Source of the DNA: Pseudomonadota bacterium
GTDB taxonomy: Bacteria > Pseudomonadota > Gammaproteobacteria > Burkholderiales > Burkholderiaceae_D
DNA length: 31,211 nt
NCBI GenBank assembly: GCA_023389425.1
Contig: JAEWEK010000082.1
Location: forward strand, 1 to 31,211
Direction of reading: 5' to 3'
Shown in pieces: positions 1 through 11,905 of this stretch. The notes under the pieces were generated by a model. It did no database searches and was not told the origin of the DNA. It saw nothing but the letters and a program-made list of their open reading frames with translations. Positions within the stretch are counted from its first letter, which is position 1. Every line of letters begins with the position of its first letter. The translations under genes and the position numbers were made by a program.

Positions 1-1
1 G

Positions 2-442
2 TCCAGTACCGTTGAACTGCACCGCGTCTTCAAATCCACGCCGGACCGCGTGTATCGCGCCTTCACCACCGCCGGCGCCTTCGCCAAATGGCTGCCGCCG
101 CACGGCTTCTTCGGCACGGTGCACGACATGGACGTGCGCGTCGGCGGCCGCTACAGCATGTCCTTCACTAACCTGACGACCAATCACACGCATTCGTTCA
201 GCGGCGAGTACCTGGAGCTGGAACCTGACCTGAGCCTGCGTTACACGGCCGAATTCGACGATCCCAACCTGCCCGGGCGGATGCAGACGTCGGTATCGAT
301 CCGCGAGGTTTCCTGCGGCGTCGAAGTGAAGATCAGGCAGGAAGGCATCCCTTCGGTGATCCCGGTCGACGCCTGCTATCTTGGCTGGCAGGAATCGCTG
401 GAGCTGCTCGCCAAACTGGTCGAGCCTGAAATCGGCGACTAG
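2..442 (+). CDS. SRPBCC / AHSA1-like protein (5' end at window edge)
   Basis: The reading frame is open from the first bases and reads SSTVELHRVFKSTPDRVYRAF. Base 1 is a G that could be the last base of the ATG, so perhaps only the start codon is missing. An internal GTG at 50 is less likely, because the residues before it already match the family start. The 146 visible residues show the AHSA1/START-like pattern: an RVYRAF helix, AKWLPPHGF, the strand GGRYSMSF and a terminal helix with GWQESLELLAKLVEP. These proteins form a helix-grip pocket for hydrophobic ligands. The substrate is not predictable from sequence. The TAG stop overlaps the stop of the convergent GST gene. Confidence 0.85.
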   Translation, partial: SSTVELHRVFKSTPDRVYRAFTTAGAFAKWLPPHGFFGTVHDMDVRVGGRYSMSFTNLTTNHTHSFSGEYLELEPDLSLRYTAEFDDPNLPGRMQTSVSIREVSCGVEVKIRQEGIPSVIPVDACYLGWQESLELLAKLVEPEIGD

Positions 443-1089
443 CCGGCCGCCCTGGCGGCATCGGCCCGCGCGAAGTGGGCCATCTGGTCGGCATGCGCCT
501 TCTTGAATGCGGGGCGCTCCACGGCGCGCGCGAGGTAGTCCTGGCAGGCAGGATGCGAGGCCAATCCGCCGAAGCGGTCGACCAGGCGCAGCACGTCGGC
601 CATCAGCAGGTCCGCCACCGTGAACGAGCCGGCCAGCCATTCGCGGCTGGCCAACACGGTTTCCATGTGGCCGAGGCGCTTCTGCAGGAAAGCGTCGAAC
701 TGCTGCACGCCGTCGCCGCTGCTTTTCCAGAACTGGAACAGCCCCCACGGCAGGCTCGCCATTTCGACTGAATTGAGCGCCGCGAACAGCCATTCGATCG
801 CCTCGCTGCGCAGGCGCGGATTGGCCGGCAGCAGGCGTTCGCTCTTTTCGCCCAGGTGCAGCAGGATGGCGCCGGATTCGAAGATCGAAAGATCGCCGTC
901 GGTAAGCCACGGAACCTGGCCGAAGGGCTGATGCGCAAAGTGCTCGGCGCCACGCTCGGCGAAGGGCACGCTCGCCACGCGGTAAGGCAGCTGCGCTTCC
1001 TCCAGCGCCCAGCGCACGCGCAGGTCGCGCACGAAACCCCGTGGCAGTTCGGGGACCCAGTCGAAGGTGGTGAGCACGAGTTCAGACAT
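439..1089 (-). CDS. Glutathione S-transferase family protein
   Basis: This 216-residue cytosolic protein has the two-domain GST layout. A thioredoxin-like N-terminal half contains a cis-proline region (QVPWL, about 59-62) and the glutathione-binding ESGAIL motif (E71, S72). The helical C-terminal half contains FTVADLLMADV (about 157-166), with the conserved Asp of the N-capping box. I see no obvious catalytic Ser or Cys at the usual N-terminal position, so the chemistry is open. A GGAG Shine-Dalgarno sequence lies 8 bases before the ATG. The gene begins 30 bp after the OPT transporter stop on the same strand, so the two are probably co-transcribed. Confidence 0.9.
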   Translation of the reverse strand: MSELVLTTFDWVPELPRGFVRDLRVRWALEEAQLPYRVASVPFAERGAEHFAHQPFGQVPWLTDGDLSIFESGAILLHLGEKSERLLPANPRLRSEAIEWLFAALNSVEMASLPWGLFQFWKSSGDGVQQFDAFLQKRLGHMETVLASREWLAGSFTVADLLMADVLRLVDRFGGLASHPACQDYLARAVERPAFKKAHADQMAHFARADAARAAG

Positions 1090-1119
1090 GCCTTATCTCC
1101 AGTGAGGTGAGAACGTCCT

Positions 1120-3378
1120 TCAGGATTTCCGCGGCTTCTCCCGCCCGATCCAGTACAGCAGCACGATCAGCGCGGCGTAAGGAATGATCGACAGCGCATC
1201 CGAACTCGCCCCGGCGAAGAACGGATTCACCGCCTCCGCCCACTTGTTCATCGTGTTGTCGAAATCGGTCATCACACCGGCCGTGACGGCGATGATGATG
1301 CCGGCCAGCGCGCCGCCGGCGATATAACCCGACGCCAGCAGCGTGCCCGGGCTGCGGTCGCCTGCGGCCTGGCATTCGTGATCGCTCAGCCCTTCGTACT
1401 GCGGCAGCTTGTTGTTGCGGCGGTCGACCAGCCAGCGGATGATGCCGCCGATCGCGATCGGCAGCGTCGACACCAGCGGCAGGTATACGCCCACCGTGAA
1501 CGCCAGCGACGACACGCCGGCCACCTCCAGCACGATGGTGATCATCACGCCGAACAGCACCAGAGTCCACGGCAGCTGGCGATCGAGGATGCCCTTGATG
1601 ATGTAGGACATCAGCACCGCCTTGGGCGCGTCGAACTTCTTCACTTCCGATCCGTCCGGACGCGTGTGGAACTGGCCGTTGATGCCAGGGTCGACCAGGT
1701 AGGCCAGCTTGCCGTCGTTCCCGACGAGGTACTTGCCGGCCGGGCCGCCCACGGTATCGGTCTTCTGCCAGACCTTGTAGGTGTTGTGGTCCGATGCCGC
1801 CTGCGGGCCTTGCAGCTGCGCGGTCGCGCTCAGCTTCGATGCATCGACGACGATGCCGGGCGCCACCTTCGCGGCCGGCACGTACACGGTGCCGGCATCG
1901 TTCAGCTTCAACAGGATCGGCCCGAGAATCAGCGCCGACGCCAGCGCGCCTGCCAGGATCGCATACTGCTGCAGCTTCGGCGTGGAGCCGACCAGGAAGC
2001 CGGTCTTCAGGTCCTGCGAGGTGGTGCCCGCGTTACTGGCCGCGATGCAGACGATGGCGCCAACCGACAGCGCGGTGACGTAATAGCGGCCGCCGGTCCA
2101 GCCCATGATCAGGAAGATCAGGCAGGTGAACAGCAGCGTGGCCACCGCCATGCCGGAAATCGGATTGGACGAGGAACCGACTTCGCCGGTCAGCTGCGAC
2201 GACACCGTCGAGAACAGGAAGCCGAAGGCCAGGATGAGCAGGCCTCCCAGCACGTTCATGTGCAGCGGCGTGGCGAAGGTGATGGCGGCGACGATGGCCA
2301 GGCAGCCGATCGCCACCCACTTGAACGGGATGTCCTGCTCGGTGCGCAGCGACTGGTTGGCGGCGCTGGCCTTGCCCACGCCCTGCAGGCCCTTCCTCAG
2401 ACCGTGCCAGATGGTCGGCATCGAACGCACGAGGCTGATCAGGCCGCCCGCCGCCACCGCGCCCGCGCCGATGTACAACACGTAGGCGCTGCGAATATCG
2501 TCCGGCGACATATCGCGGATCAGCATGGTGCCCGGCGCCACCGGCACGTTGAGCGAATCGCCGAAGAACTTGATCATCGGGATCAGCATCATGTACGACA
2601 GGACGCCGCCGCCCGCCATGATCATGGCGATGCGCGGGCCGATGATGTAGCCGACGCCCAGCAGCTCGGGCGAAATCTCCGCGCCCATCGAGCCGGCCTT
2701 GAGCGGCGCGTCGAAAATGAAATTGACCGTGTCCTTCCACAGCTTCAGCGAAATGCTCAGCACCTTGTACAGCAGGCCGAGGCCGAAGCCGCCGAAGATG
2801 ACGTAGGCGCGCCGCCGCGCATCCCTGGCGTCGTCCGAATTCTCGTCCAGCGCCTCGCCGGCGGCCAGGCGCGAACCGGGCGTGGCGCCGGCCTTGAGCA
2901 CTTCGGCGCAGGCCGTCCCTTCCGGGAATTTGAGTTCGCGGTGCTGGGCGACGATCATCGTGCGGCGCATCGGGATCATCATCAGGATGCCCAGCAGGCC
3001 ACCCAGCACCCCGACCAGCATCACGCGCGTGATCTCGAGGTCGAAGCCAAGGATCATAATCGCCGGCATGGTGGCGCCGAGGCCGAAGGCCAGCGATTCG
3101 CCCGCCGAGCCGGCAGTCTGGGTGATGCTGTTTTCAAGGATGGACAGCTCGCGCGCGCCGAACTTGCGGGCGATGCCGAACAGCGTGATCGCGATGACCG
3201 CCACCGGAATCGATGCGCTCACCGTCAGGCCCACTTTCAGCACCAGGTACAGCGAGGAGGCGCCGAACACCATGCCCAGCAGCGTCCCGATAATCAGGGC
3301 ACGCCAGGTCATCTCGGGCAGGTGCGCGCTCGCCGGGATGTACGGCTTGACGTCGGCCGGGCTGGGGTCGTAAGGCAT
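1120..3378 (-). CDS. OPT family oligopeptide/metal-chelate transporter
   Basis: A 752-residue polytopic inner-membrane protein of the OPT family, whose members import oligopeptides or metal-chelator complexes by proton symport. The N-terminus (YIPAS, then EMTWRALIIGTLLG) leads into more than a dozen hydrophobic segments. Family-typical stretches include SLYLVLKVGLTVSASIPVAV, SILENSITQTAGSAGESLAF and KFPEGTACAEVL. A hydrophilic loop with many charged and polar residues (about 515-590) interrupts the C-terminal membrane half, as seen in the longer bacterial OPT proteins. I chose the ATG at 3378, preceded by AAGGAA, over an upstream ATG at 3480. The extra 34 residues from 3480 look unlike protein and would cover the promoter region shared with the divergent PBP gene. 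The substrate is unknown. Confidence 0.92.
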   Translation of the reverse strand: MPYDPSPADVKPYIPASAHLPEMTWRALIIGTLLGMVFGASSLYLVLKVGLTVSASIPVAVIAITLFGIARKFGARELSILENSITQTAGSAGESLAFGLGATMPAIMILGFDLEITRVMLVGVLGGLLGILMMIPMRRTMIVAQHRELKFPEGTACAEVLKAGATPGSRLAAGEALDENSDDARDARRRAYVIFGGFGLGLLYKVLSISLKLWKDTVNFIFDAPLKAGSMGAEISPELLGVGYIIGPRIAMIMAGGGVLSYMMLIPMIKFFGDSLNVPVAPGTMLIRDMSPDDIRSAYVLYIGAGAVAAGGLISLVRSMPTIWHGLRKGLQGVGKASAANQSLRTEQDIPFKWVAIGCLAIVAAITFATPLHMNVLGGLLILAFGFLFSTVSSQLTGEVGSSSNPISGMAVATLLFTCLIFLIMGWTGGRYYVTALSVGAIVCIAASNAGTTSQDLKTGFLVGSTPKLQQYAILAGALASALILGPILLKLNDAGTVYVPAAKVAPGIVVDASKLSATAQLQGPQAASDHNTYKVWQKTDTVGGPAGKYLVGNDGKLAYLVDPGINGQFHTRPDGSEVKKFDAPKAVLMSYIIKGILDRQLPWTLVLFGVMITIVLEVAGVSSLAFTVGVYLPLVSTLPIAIGGIIRWLVDRRNNKLPQYEGLSDHECQAAGDRSPGTLLASGYIAGGALAGIIIAVTAGVMTDFDNTMNKWAEAVNPFFAGASSDALSIIPYAALIVLLYWIGREKPRKS

Positions 3379-3477
3379 TCGGATTCCTTGTAAAGTATTG
3401 TCGGGCAGCCTGTTCGGTGCCGCCCGCCGGTGCGCGCAAGCCGAGACTATGGCACAGTCGGTAGAGGATGGAAAGCG

Positions 3478-3487
3478 CATTATAATG
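3478..3487. promoter_or_regulatory. Palindromic -10 box between OPT and PBP1A genes
   Basis: CATTATAATG is a perfect 10-bp palindrome that holds a consensus TATAAT on each strand (3481-3486 on +). It lies 52 bp before the PBP start and 100 bp before the OPT start. I see no good -35 match at 16-18 bp on either side, so its strength is unclear. Use as a -10 for the PBP gene is likely; use in both directions is inference. Confidence 0.5.
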
Positions 3488-3537
3488 GCCGCCGAATGGC
3501 CCGGATCGGCTCCCGGCCAAACCTAGAGGGTTCAGTT

Positions 3538-6021
3538 TTGACAAAATCGAACGTGCTGCCACGGCAGCGACCTGGCCGCCCCGGCGGCTTCATCCTGCTG
3601 GCGCTCGCCGCCCTGCTTCTCATCATCGCCGGCGTCGCCGCCGTGTTCGCGTACAGGGTCATGCGCAACGTGCCGTCGATCGACGCGGTGACCGACTACC
3701 GCCCCAAGATCCCGCTGCGTATTTATACGGCCGACCACGTGCTGATCGGCGAATTCGGCGAGGAGCACCGCGACTTCGTCCCCATCGCGAAGATCCCCGA
3801 CATGATGAAGAAGTCCGTGCTCGCCATCGAGGACACGCGCTTCTACGAGCACAGCGGTGTGGACTGGTGGCGCGCGCTCGGCGCGGCCCGCTCCAACGTG
3901 GTGCACGGCTTCGGCGCCAGCGGCGGCTCCACCATCACCATGCAGGTGGCGCGCAACTTCTTCCTCTCGCGCGACAAGGTCCCGTCGCGCAAGCTGACCG
4001 AGGTCCTGCTGGCCTACAAGATCGAGAACGCCCTGACCAAGGACCAGATCCTCGAGCTGTACATGAACCAGATCTATCTCGGCCAGCGCTCCTTCGGCTT
4101 CTCCAGCGCCGCCCGTACCTACTTCGGCAAGACGCTCGACCAGCTCACCATCGCCGAAACCGCGATGCTGGCCGGCCTGCCGCAAAATCCCTCGCGCCAC
4201 AACCCGGCCGTGGCGCCGAAACGGGCGCGCCAGCGTCAGCACGCGGTGCTGGGCCGCATGCGCGAGCTGAAGTTCATCACGCAGGAACAGTACGAACAGG
4301 CGATGCACGAGCCGCTGCGCGTCAATACGCGCGGGCAGGAATACGACGTGCATGCCGAATACGTGGCCGAGCTGGCGCGCCAGCAGGTGTACGCCCAGTT
4401 CAAGGAAGACGCTTACACCAAGGGCATCACCGTCACCACCACGATCCTGAAGGCCGACCAGCAGGCCGCCTACGAATCGCTGCGCCGCAACGTGCTGGCC
4501 TACGACCAGCGCCACGGCTATCGCGGCCCGGAAGCACGCATCGAGCTGCCGGAGAACACCGAGGAGCGCGAGGACGCCATCGTCGAAGCGATCCAGAAGG
4601 CGCGGCCGAGCGATGGCCTGCCCGCCGTGGTGGTGCTGTCCGCATCGCCCAAGCTGGTCAAGGTGGAAAACGCCGCCGGCGACATCATCGACATCACCGG
4701 CGACGGCCTGAAGCTGGCCACCAACGCACTCAAGGAAAGCGCCAAGGATTCAGTGAAGATCGCGCCCGGCGCCGTCATCCGTATTTACCGCGAAGGTCCC
4801 AAGGGCACCTGGACCATCACCCAGGTGCCGCAGGTGGCGGCGGCCTTCGTCGCGATGGACGCCGATACCGGCGCCTACCGCGCCCTGGTCGGCGGCTTCG
4901 ATTTCGGCCTGCAGAAGTTCAACCACGTGACCCAGGCCTGGCGCCAGCCCGGCTCCGGCATCAAGCCCTTCATCTATTCGGCGGCGCTGGACAAGGGCTA
5001 TTCGCCGGCGACGAAGATCCTGGACGAACCGCTCGAAATGCCGGGCGAGGACGCCGGCAAGACCTGGGCGCCGCAGAACGACGACGGCAAGTGGGACGGC
5101 CAGGTCACGATGCGCACCGCGCTGGCGCAGTCGAAGAACGTGGCCTCGGTACGCCTGCTGCGCGCCGAGACGGTGCCCTATGCGCACGAATACCTCGGCA
5201 AGTTCGGCTTCGACCTGGCGCGCCAGCCGAAGAACTTCACGCTGGCTCTGGGCACCGGCGCCGTCACGCCGGAGCAGATGGTCGGCGCCTACGCGGTCTT
5301 CGCCAACGGCGGCTACAAGGTCCAGCCTTACCTGATCTCCAAGATCCAGGACGGCGACGGCAAGGTCATCGCCGAGACCAGGACGCCGGAAGTGCGCGTG
5401 GAAGAGAACCGTGTGCTCGACCCGCGCAACGTGTACGTGATGGACACCATGCTGCGCGACGTGGCCCGCGTCGGTACCGGTGCCGAAGCCACGCGCCGCA
5501 TCGGCCGCACCGACCTGGCCGGCAAGACCGGCACCACCAGCGACGCCATGGACGGCTGGTTCTCCGGCTACGGCGGCGGCGTTGTCGCGGTGGCCTGGAT
5601 GGGCTACGACGAACCGCGCTCGCTGGGCGGCAAGGAGTTCGGCGCGACCGTGGCGCTGCCGCTGTGGATCGACTACATGCACGTGGCGCTGGCCAAGCGC
5701 CCGGCACAGGACCTGGCGGTGCCGGACGGCGTGGTGCGCGAGAACGACGACTGGATCTACAGCGAGTTCGCCGAGACGCCCGACCGCAAGTACATCGACA
5801 TCGATCCGAACGCAGAGCCGCAGCCGGGCGATCCCGCGGCCGCCGGCGCCGCTCCGCAGGACGGCGCGACCCTGCCGCCGCCGGCCGACCATCCGCTGGC
5901 CGCGCCAACTGCGCCGGTGCGCCCGCTGCCGCCACAGGCACAGTCGCAGGTGCCGGTGCGGCCCATCACGCTGCCGCCGCCGCCGGGCGAACATCCGCTG
6001 GCCGCACCGGCGGGACGCTGA
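3538..6021 (+). CDS. mrcA: Penicillin-binding protein 1A (class A, bifunctional)
   Basis: An 827-residue inner-membrane enzyme that polymerises lipid II and cross-links peptidoglycan in the periplasm. A membrane anchor (about 18-37) follows a basic cytosolic tail. The GT51 glycosyltransferase domain shows EDTRFYEHSGVD (catalytic Glu about 98), GGSTITMQ, RKLTEVLLAYKIE and ILELYMNQIYLG. An OB-like insert (about 355-428) precedes the transpeptidase, which has SGIK (Ser473, Lys476), SKN (Ser532) and KTGTT (Lys663). The Pro-rich tail repeats HPLAAP twice. I chose the TTG at 3538 because AGAGGG ends 7 bases upstream and a TATAAT box lies at a suitable distance. An ATG at 3496 would sit almost on the expected transcript start. 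Also called ponA. Confidence 0.95.
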   Translation: MTKSNVLPRQRPGRPGGFILLALAALLLIIAGVAAVFAYRVMRNVPSIDAVTDYRPKIPLRIYTADHVLIGEFGEEHRDFVPIAKIPDMMKKSVLAIEDTRFYEHSGVDWWRALGAARSNVVHGFGASGGSTITMQVARNFFLSRDKVPSRKLTEVLLAYKIENALTKDQILELYMNQIYLGQRSFGFSSAARTYFGKTLDQLTIAETAMLAGLPQNPSRHNPAVAPKRARQRQHAVLGRMRELKFITQEQYEQAMHEPLRVNTRGQEYDVHAEYVAELARQQVYAQFKEDAYTKGITVTTTILKADQQAAYESLRRNVLAYDQRHGYRGPEARIELPENTEEREDAIVEAIQKARPSDGLPAVVVLSASPKLVKVENAAGDIIDITGDGLKLATNALKESAKDSVKIAPGAVIRIYREGPKGTWTITQVPQVAAAFVAMDADTGAYRALVGGFDFGLQKFNHVTQAWRQPGSGIKPFIYSAALDKGYSPATKILDEPLEMPGEDAGKTWAPQNDDGKWDGQVTMRTALAQSKNVASVRLLRAETVPYAHEYLGKFGFDLARQPKNFTLALGTGAVTPEQMVGAYAVFANGGYKVQPYLISKIQDGDGKVIAETRTPEVRVEENRVLDPRNVYVMDTMLRDVARVGTGAEATRRIGRTDLAGKTGTTSDAMDGWFSGYGGGVVAVAWMGYDEPRSLGGKEFGATVALPLWIDYMHVALAKRPAQDLAVPDGVVRENDDWIYSEFAETPDRKYIDIDPNAEPQPGDPAAAGAAPQDGATLPPPADHPLAAPTAPVRPLPPQAQSQVPVRPITLPPPPGEHPLAAPAGR

Positions 6022-6036
6022 ACGCGAGGAGATCGA

Positions 6037-6975
6037 ATGCCCTTCCAGATCGAGCAAAAACTGGTCATCGGCGTGGCATCCAGCGCGCTGTTCGATCTCT
6101 CCGCATCGCACCAGGTCTATCTCGACAGCGGCCCCGAGGAGTACCGCAAGTACCAGGAACAGCACATCGACCAGATCCTCGGGCGCGGCGTGGCCTTTCC
6201 CTTCATCCGCCGCTTCCTGAACATCAACCGCCACTTTCCGAAGCAGGCGCCGGTCGAGGTGGTGCTGTTCTCGCGGAATTCGCCCGAAACCGGCCTGCGC
6301 GTGATGCGCTCCATCGCCCACTATGGCCTGGACATCACCCGCGCCGGTTTCATGAGCGGGCAATCGCCCTACGCCTACCTGCCGGCCTTTAACGTGTCGC
6401 TGTTCCTGTCGGCGAACGAGGAAGACGTGCGCAACGCCATCGCCGCCGGCCATCCGGCCGGACTGGTGCTGCCTTCCCAGATCGCCGACGACGAGGCCGA
6501 CGAGGAGCTGCGCGTGGCCTTCGACTTCGACGGCGTGATCGCCGACGACGAATCCGAAGCCGTGTTCAAGCGCGACGGCATCGACGAATTCCACGCCCAC
6601 GAGATGCTGCATGCGGCGCGCCCGCACCAGCCAGGCCCGCTGGCCGACCTGTTCCGCCAACTGGCGCTGATGCAGCGGCTGCAGGAGCGTGCGCAAAAGC
6701 GCGATCCGTCTTACAAGAAGGTCGTGCGCATCGCGATCATCACGGCGCGCAGCGCGCCGGCCCATGAACGCGTGGTCACCACGCTCAAGAGCTGGGGCGT
6801 GTCGGCCGACGAGACCTTTTTCCTCGGCGGGATGAACAAGGCGCGCGTGCTGTCGGTCTTCAGGCCGCACATCTTCTTCGACGACCAGCTCAGCCACCTG
6901 AAATCGCCGCTCGACGTCAGCGTCCCGATGGTGCACGTGCCTTTCGGCGTCGCCAACCGCCTGCCCGCCGCCTGA
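6037..6975 (+). CDS. 5'-nucleotidase (cytosolic NT5C1-like family)
   Basis: A 312-residue soluble protein of the 5'-nucleotidase family related to eukaryotic cytosolic 5'-nucleotidase I, which dephosphorylates nucleoside monophosphates. Family stretches are ALFDLSASHQVY near the start, VEVVLFSRNSPETGLRV, and a HAD-type nucleophile motif DFDGVIADDESE (Asp163, Asp165). Later motifs are IAIITARSAPAHERV and FFLGGMNKARVLSVFRPHIFFDDQ, which supply the usual Thr/Lys and Asp of the HAD fold. GAGGAG lies just before the ATG. It starts 15 bp after the PBP stop and ends 3 bp before the WYL regulator, so all three may share a transcript. Confidence 0.9.
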   Translation: MPFQIEQKLVIGVASSALFDLSASHQVYLDSGPEEYRKYQEQHIDQILGRGVAFPFIRRFLNINRHFPKQAPVEVVLFSRNSPETGLRVMRSIAHYGLDITRAGFMSGQSPYAYLPAFNVSLFLSANEEDVRNAIAAGHPAGLVLPSQIADDEADEELRVAFDFDGVIADDESEAVFKRDGIDEFHAHEMLHAARPHQPGPLADLFRQLALMQRLQERAQKRDPSYKKVVRIAIITARSAPAHERVVTTLKSWGVSADETFFLGGMNKARVLSVFRPHIFFDDQLSHLKSPLDVSVPMVHVPFGVANRLPAA

Positions 6976-6978
6976 GCG

Positions 6979-7674
6979 ATGAGCCGCACCGGCCGCCTGT
7001 TCCAGCTGATGGACGCCCTGCGCGGCAACCGCCGCCCGGTGACGGCCGCCGCGCTGGCCGACAAGCTGGACGTCTCCGAACGCACCATCTACCGCGACAT
7101 CCAGTCCCTGTCCCAGCTCGGCGCACCGATCGAAGGCTCGGCCGGCGTCGGCTACCTGCTGCGCGCCGGCTTCTTCCTGCCGCCGCTGATGTTCGACGCC
7201 GACGAGCTGGAAGCGCTGGTATTGGGCGCGCGCTGGGTCGGCCACCAGGGCGACGATGCGCTGACCGACGCCGCCAGGCGCGCCCTGGCAAAGATCGCCA
7301 CCGCCACCCCGAGCGACCTGCGCGACCACATGGCCGATACCAGCCTGTGGGTGCCGGTCGGCCCTGCCGGCAAGAAGACCGTCGATCCCTTCCTGCGGCC
7401 GGCGCGCGAAGCGATCCGCCGCCAGTACAAGCTGCGCATCGACTACCGCGACGAGAACGGCGCCGAGTCCGAGCGCACCGTGTGGCCGTTCGCGCTGGCC
7501 TATTTCCAGGACCGCCGCATCCTCGCCGCCTGGTGCGAGCTGCGCGCCGCCAACCGCCACTTCCGGGTCGACCGCATCGCCGGCGTGCACGCCACCGACG
7601 TGCGCTATCCGCGTCCGCGCCACGAACTGCTGCGCGCCTGGCGCGCCGAACTCGGTGTGACGCAAGACTCCTGA
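6979..7674 (+). CDS. HTH-WYL domain transcriptional regulator (YafY type)
   Basis: A 231-residue predicted DNA-binding regulator. The winged HTH (about 1-60) contains VTAAALADKLDVSERTIYRDI, typical of the HTH_11 domain. A WYL domain follows (about 138-210), with the region KLRIDYRDENGAESERTVWP and RILAAWCELRAANRHFRVDRI. WYL domains sense small ligands or nucleic acids. The gene starts 3 bp after the nucleotidase stop. Its stop codon TGA is the first three bases of a perfect palindrome that lies upstream of the next GST gene. That GST gene is therefore the likely target, which is inference from position. Confidence 0.9.
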   Translation: MSRTGRLFQLMDALRGNRRPVTAAALADKLDVSERTIYRDIQSLSQLGAPIEGSAGVGYLLRAGFFLPPLMFDADELEALVLGARWVGHQGDDALTDAARRALAKIATATPSDLRDHMADTSLWVPVGPAGKKTVDPFLRPAREAIRRQYKLRIDYRDENGAESERTVWPFALAYFQDRRILAAWCELRAANRHFRVDRIAGVHATDVRYPRPRHELLRAWRAELGVTQDS

Positions 7675-7686
7675 CAGAATCTGTCA
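7672..7686. promoter_or_regulatory. 15-bp palindrome, candidate operator of the WYL regulator
   Basis: TGACAGAATCTGTCA is a perfect inverted repeat with 7-base arms and a central A. It overlaps the stop codon of the WYL regulator and lies 48 bp before the downstream GST start codon. It also contains CTGACA/CTGTCA sequences resembling a -35 element. A dimeric HTH protein could bind it. I assign it to the adjacent regulator only because of position. Confidence 0.55.
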
Positions 7687-7734
7687 TGGCACTTGCTTAA
7701 GATTGCCACATCAATCACCTGAACGGAGACGGCA

Positions 7735-8352
7735 ATGCACCTGTACTACCACCCCTACTCGTCCAACGCACGCCGCGTGACCATGGTCGCCAGGCACCTC
7801 GACATCCCGCTGGAGCTGGTGGAGATCAACCTGGCCAGCGCGGACGACCGCCGCCGCCTGAACGAAGTCAACCCGAACAGCAAGATCCCGGTGCTGCTCG
7901 ACGACGGCTTCACGCTGACCGAGTCGTGCGCCATCATGCAGTACCTCGCCGACAGCAAGCCGGGACAGAAGCTCTACCCGCTCGATCCGCTGGCCCGGGC
8001 CGACGTCAACCGCTGGATGTTCTGGTCCAACCAGCACTTCTCGCCGGCGGTCGGCGTCATTGTGTGGCAGAACGTGTGGAAGAAGCTGGTCGAGGGGACC
8101 GACCCGGATCCGGCCGAACTGGCGCGCGGCACCCGCGAACTCGAACGCTTCGCCACGGTGCTCGACAACCATCTCGCCGGCCGCGAATGGCTGTGCGGCG
8201 ATGCGCTCACGCTGGCCGATTTCGCGGTCGCGGCGCCGTTGATGTACAACGCGAGCGCCCGCGTGCCGGTCGACCAGTATGCCAATCTGCTGGCGTGGTT
8301 CGCCCGCGTCGGGCAGCTGCCGGCATGGCGCGACACCGAACCGGTCTGGTAA
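7735..8352 (+). CDS. Glutathione S-transferase family protein
   Basis: A 205-residue cytosolic GST. The thioredoxin-like domain begins MHLYYHPYSSNARRV with Ser9/Ser10 near the usual catalytic position. It has the cis-proline KIPVL (Pro52) and the glutathione-binding TESCAIMQYL (Glu63, Ser64). The C-terminal helical domain holds LTLADFAVAAPL, the N-capping box. A GGAG Shine-Dalgarno sequence precedes the ATG. It is only distantly similar to the GST at the left of the window. The palindrome at 7672-7686 and the WYL gene immediately upstream suggest it is inducible and belongs to that regulator's circuit. The physiological substrate is unknown. Confidence 0.9.
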   Translation: MHLYYHPYSSNARRVTMVARHLDIPLELVEINLASADDRRRLNEVNPNSKIPVLLDDGFTLTESCAIMQYLADSKPGQKLYPLDPLARADVNRWMFWSNQHFSPAVGVIVWQNVWKKLVEGTDPDPAELARGTRELERFATVLDNHLAGREWLCGDALTLADFAVAAPLMYNASARVPVDQYANLLAWFARVGQLPAWRDTEPVW

Positions 8353-8411
8353 GCGGCATACCTCCAGCAGCGCGGCAACCCAGCGGTCCGGCGGGACGCA
8401 TCCCCTTCGTC

Positions 8412-8417
8412 TATAAT
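8412..8417 (+). promoter_or_regulatory. Candidate -10 box of mfd
   Basis: A consensus TATAAT lies 37 bp before the mfd ATG in the 102-bp gap after the GST gene. No clear -35 lies 16-18 bp upstream. The TTGACA that overlaps its last base has no matching -10 downstream. Confidence 0.45.
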
Positions 8418-8454
8418 TGACAACCCGTTCCGCCGTTAAGTTGGTTCGCGCTGC

Positions 8455-11901
<3,447 letters not shown>

Positions 11902-11905
11902 TCCC

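Noticed and set aside
1378..3393. 671-residue plus-strand open frame opposite the OPT gene
   Set aside because: It is rich in Arg, His, Gln and Asp and has no domain pattern, as expected of the antisense of a high-GC gene. The OPT frame explains the region.
4750..7665. 971-residue minus-strand frame crossing three plus-strand genes
   Set aside because: An antisense frame kept open by GC-skewed codon use. It spans the PBP, nucleotidase and regulator genes, all of which have clear motifs.
8417..8422. TTGACA upstream of mfd as a -35 box
   Set aside because: No acceptable -10 lies 15-19 bp downstream. It overlaps a better -10 candidate, TATAAT.
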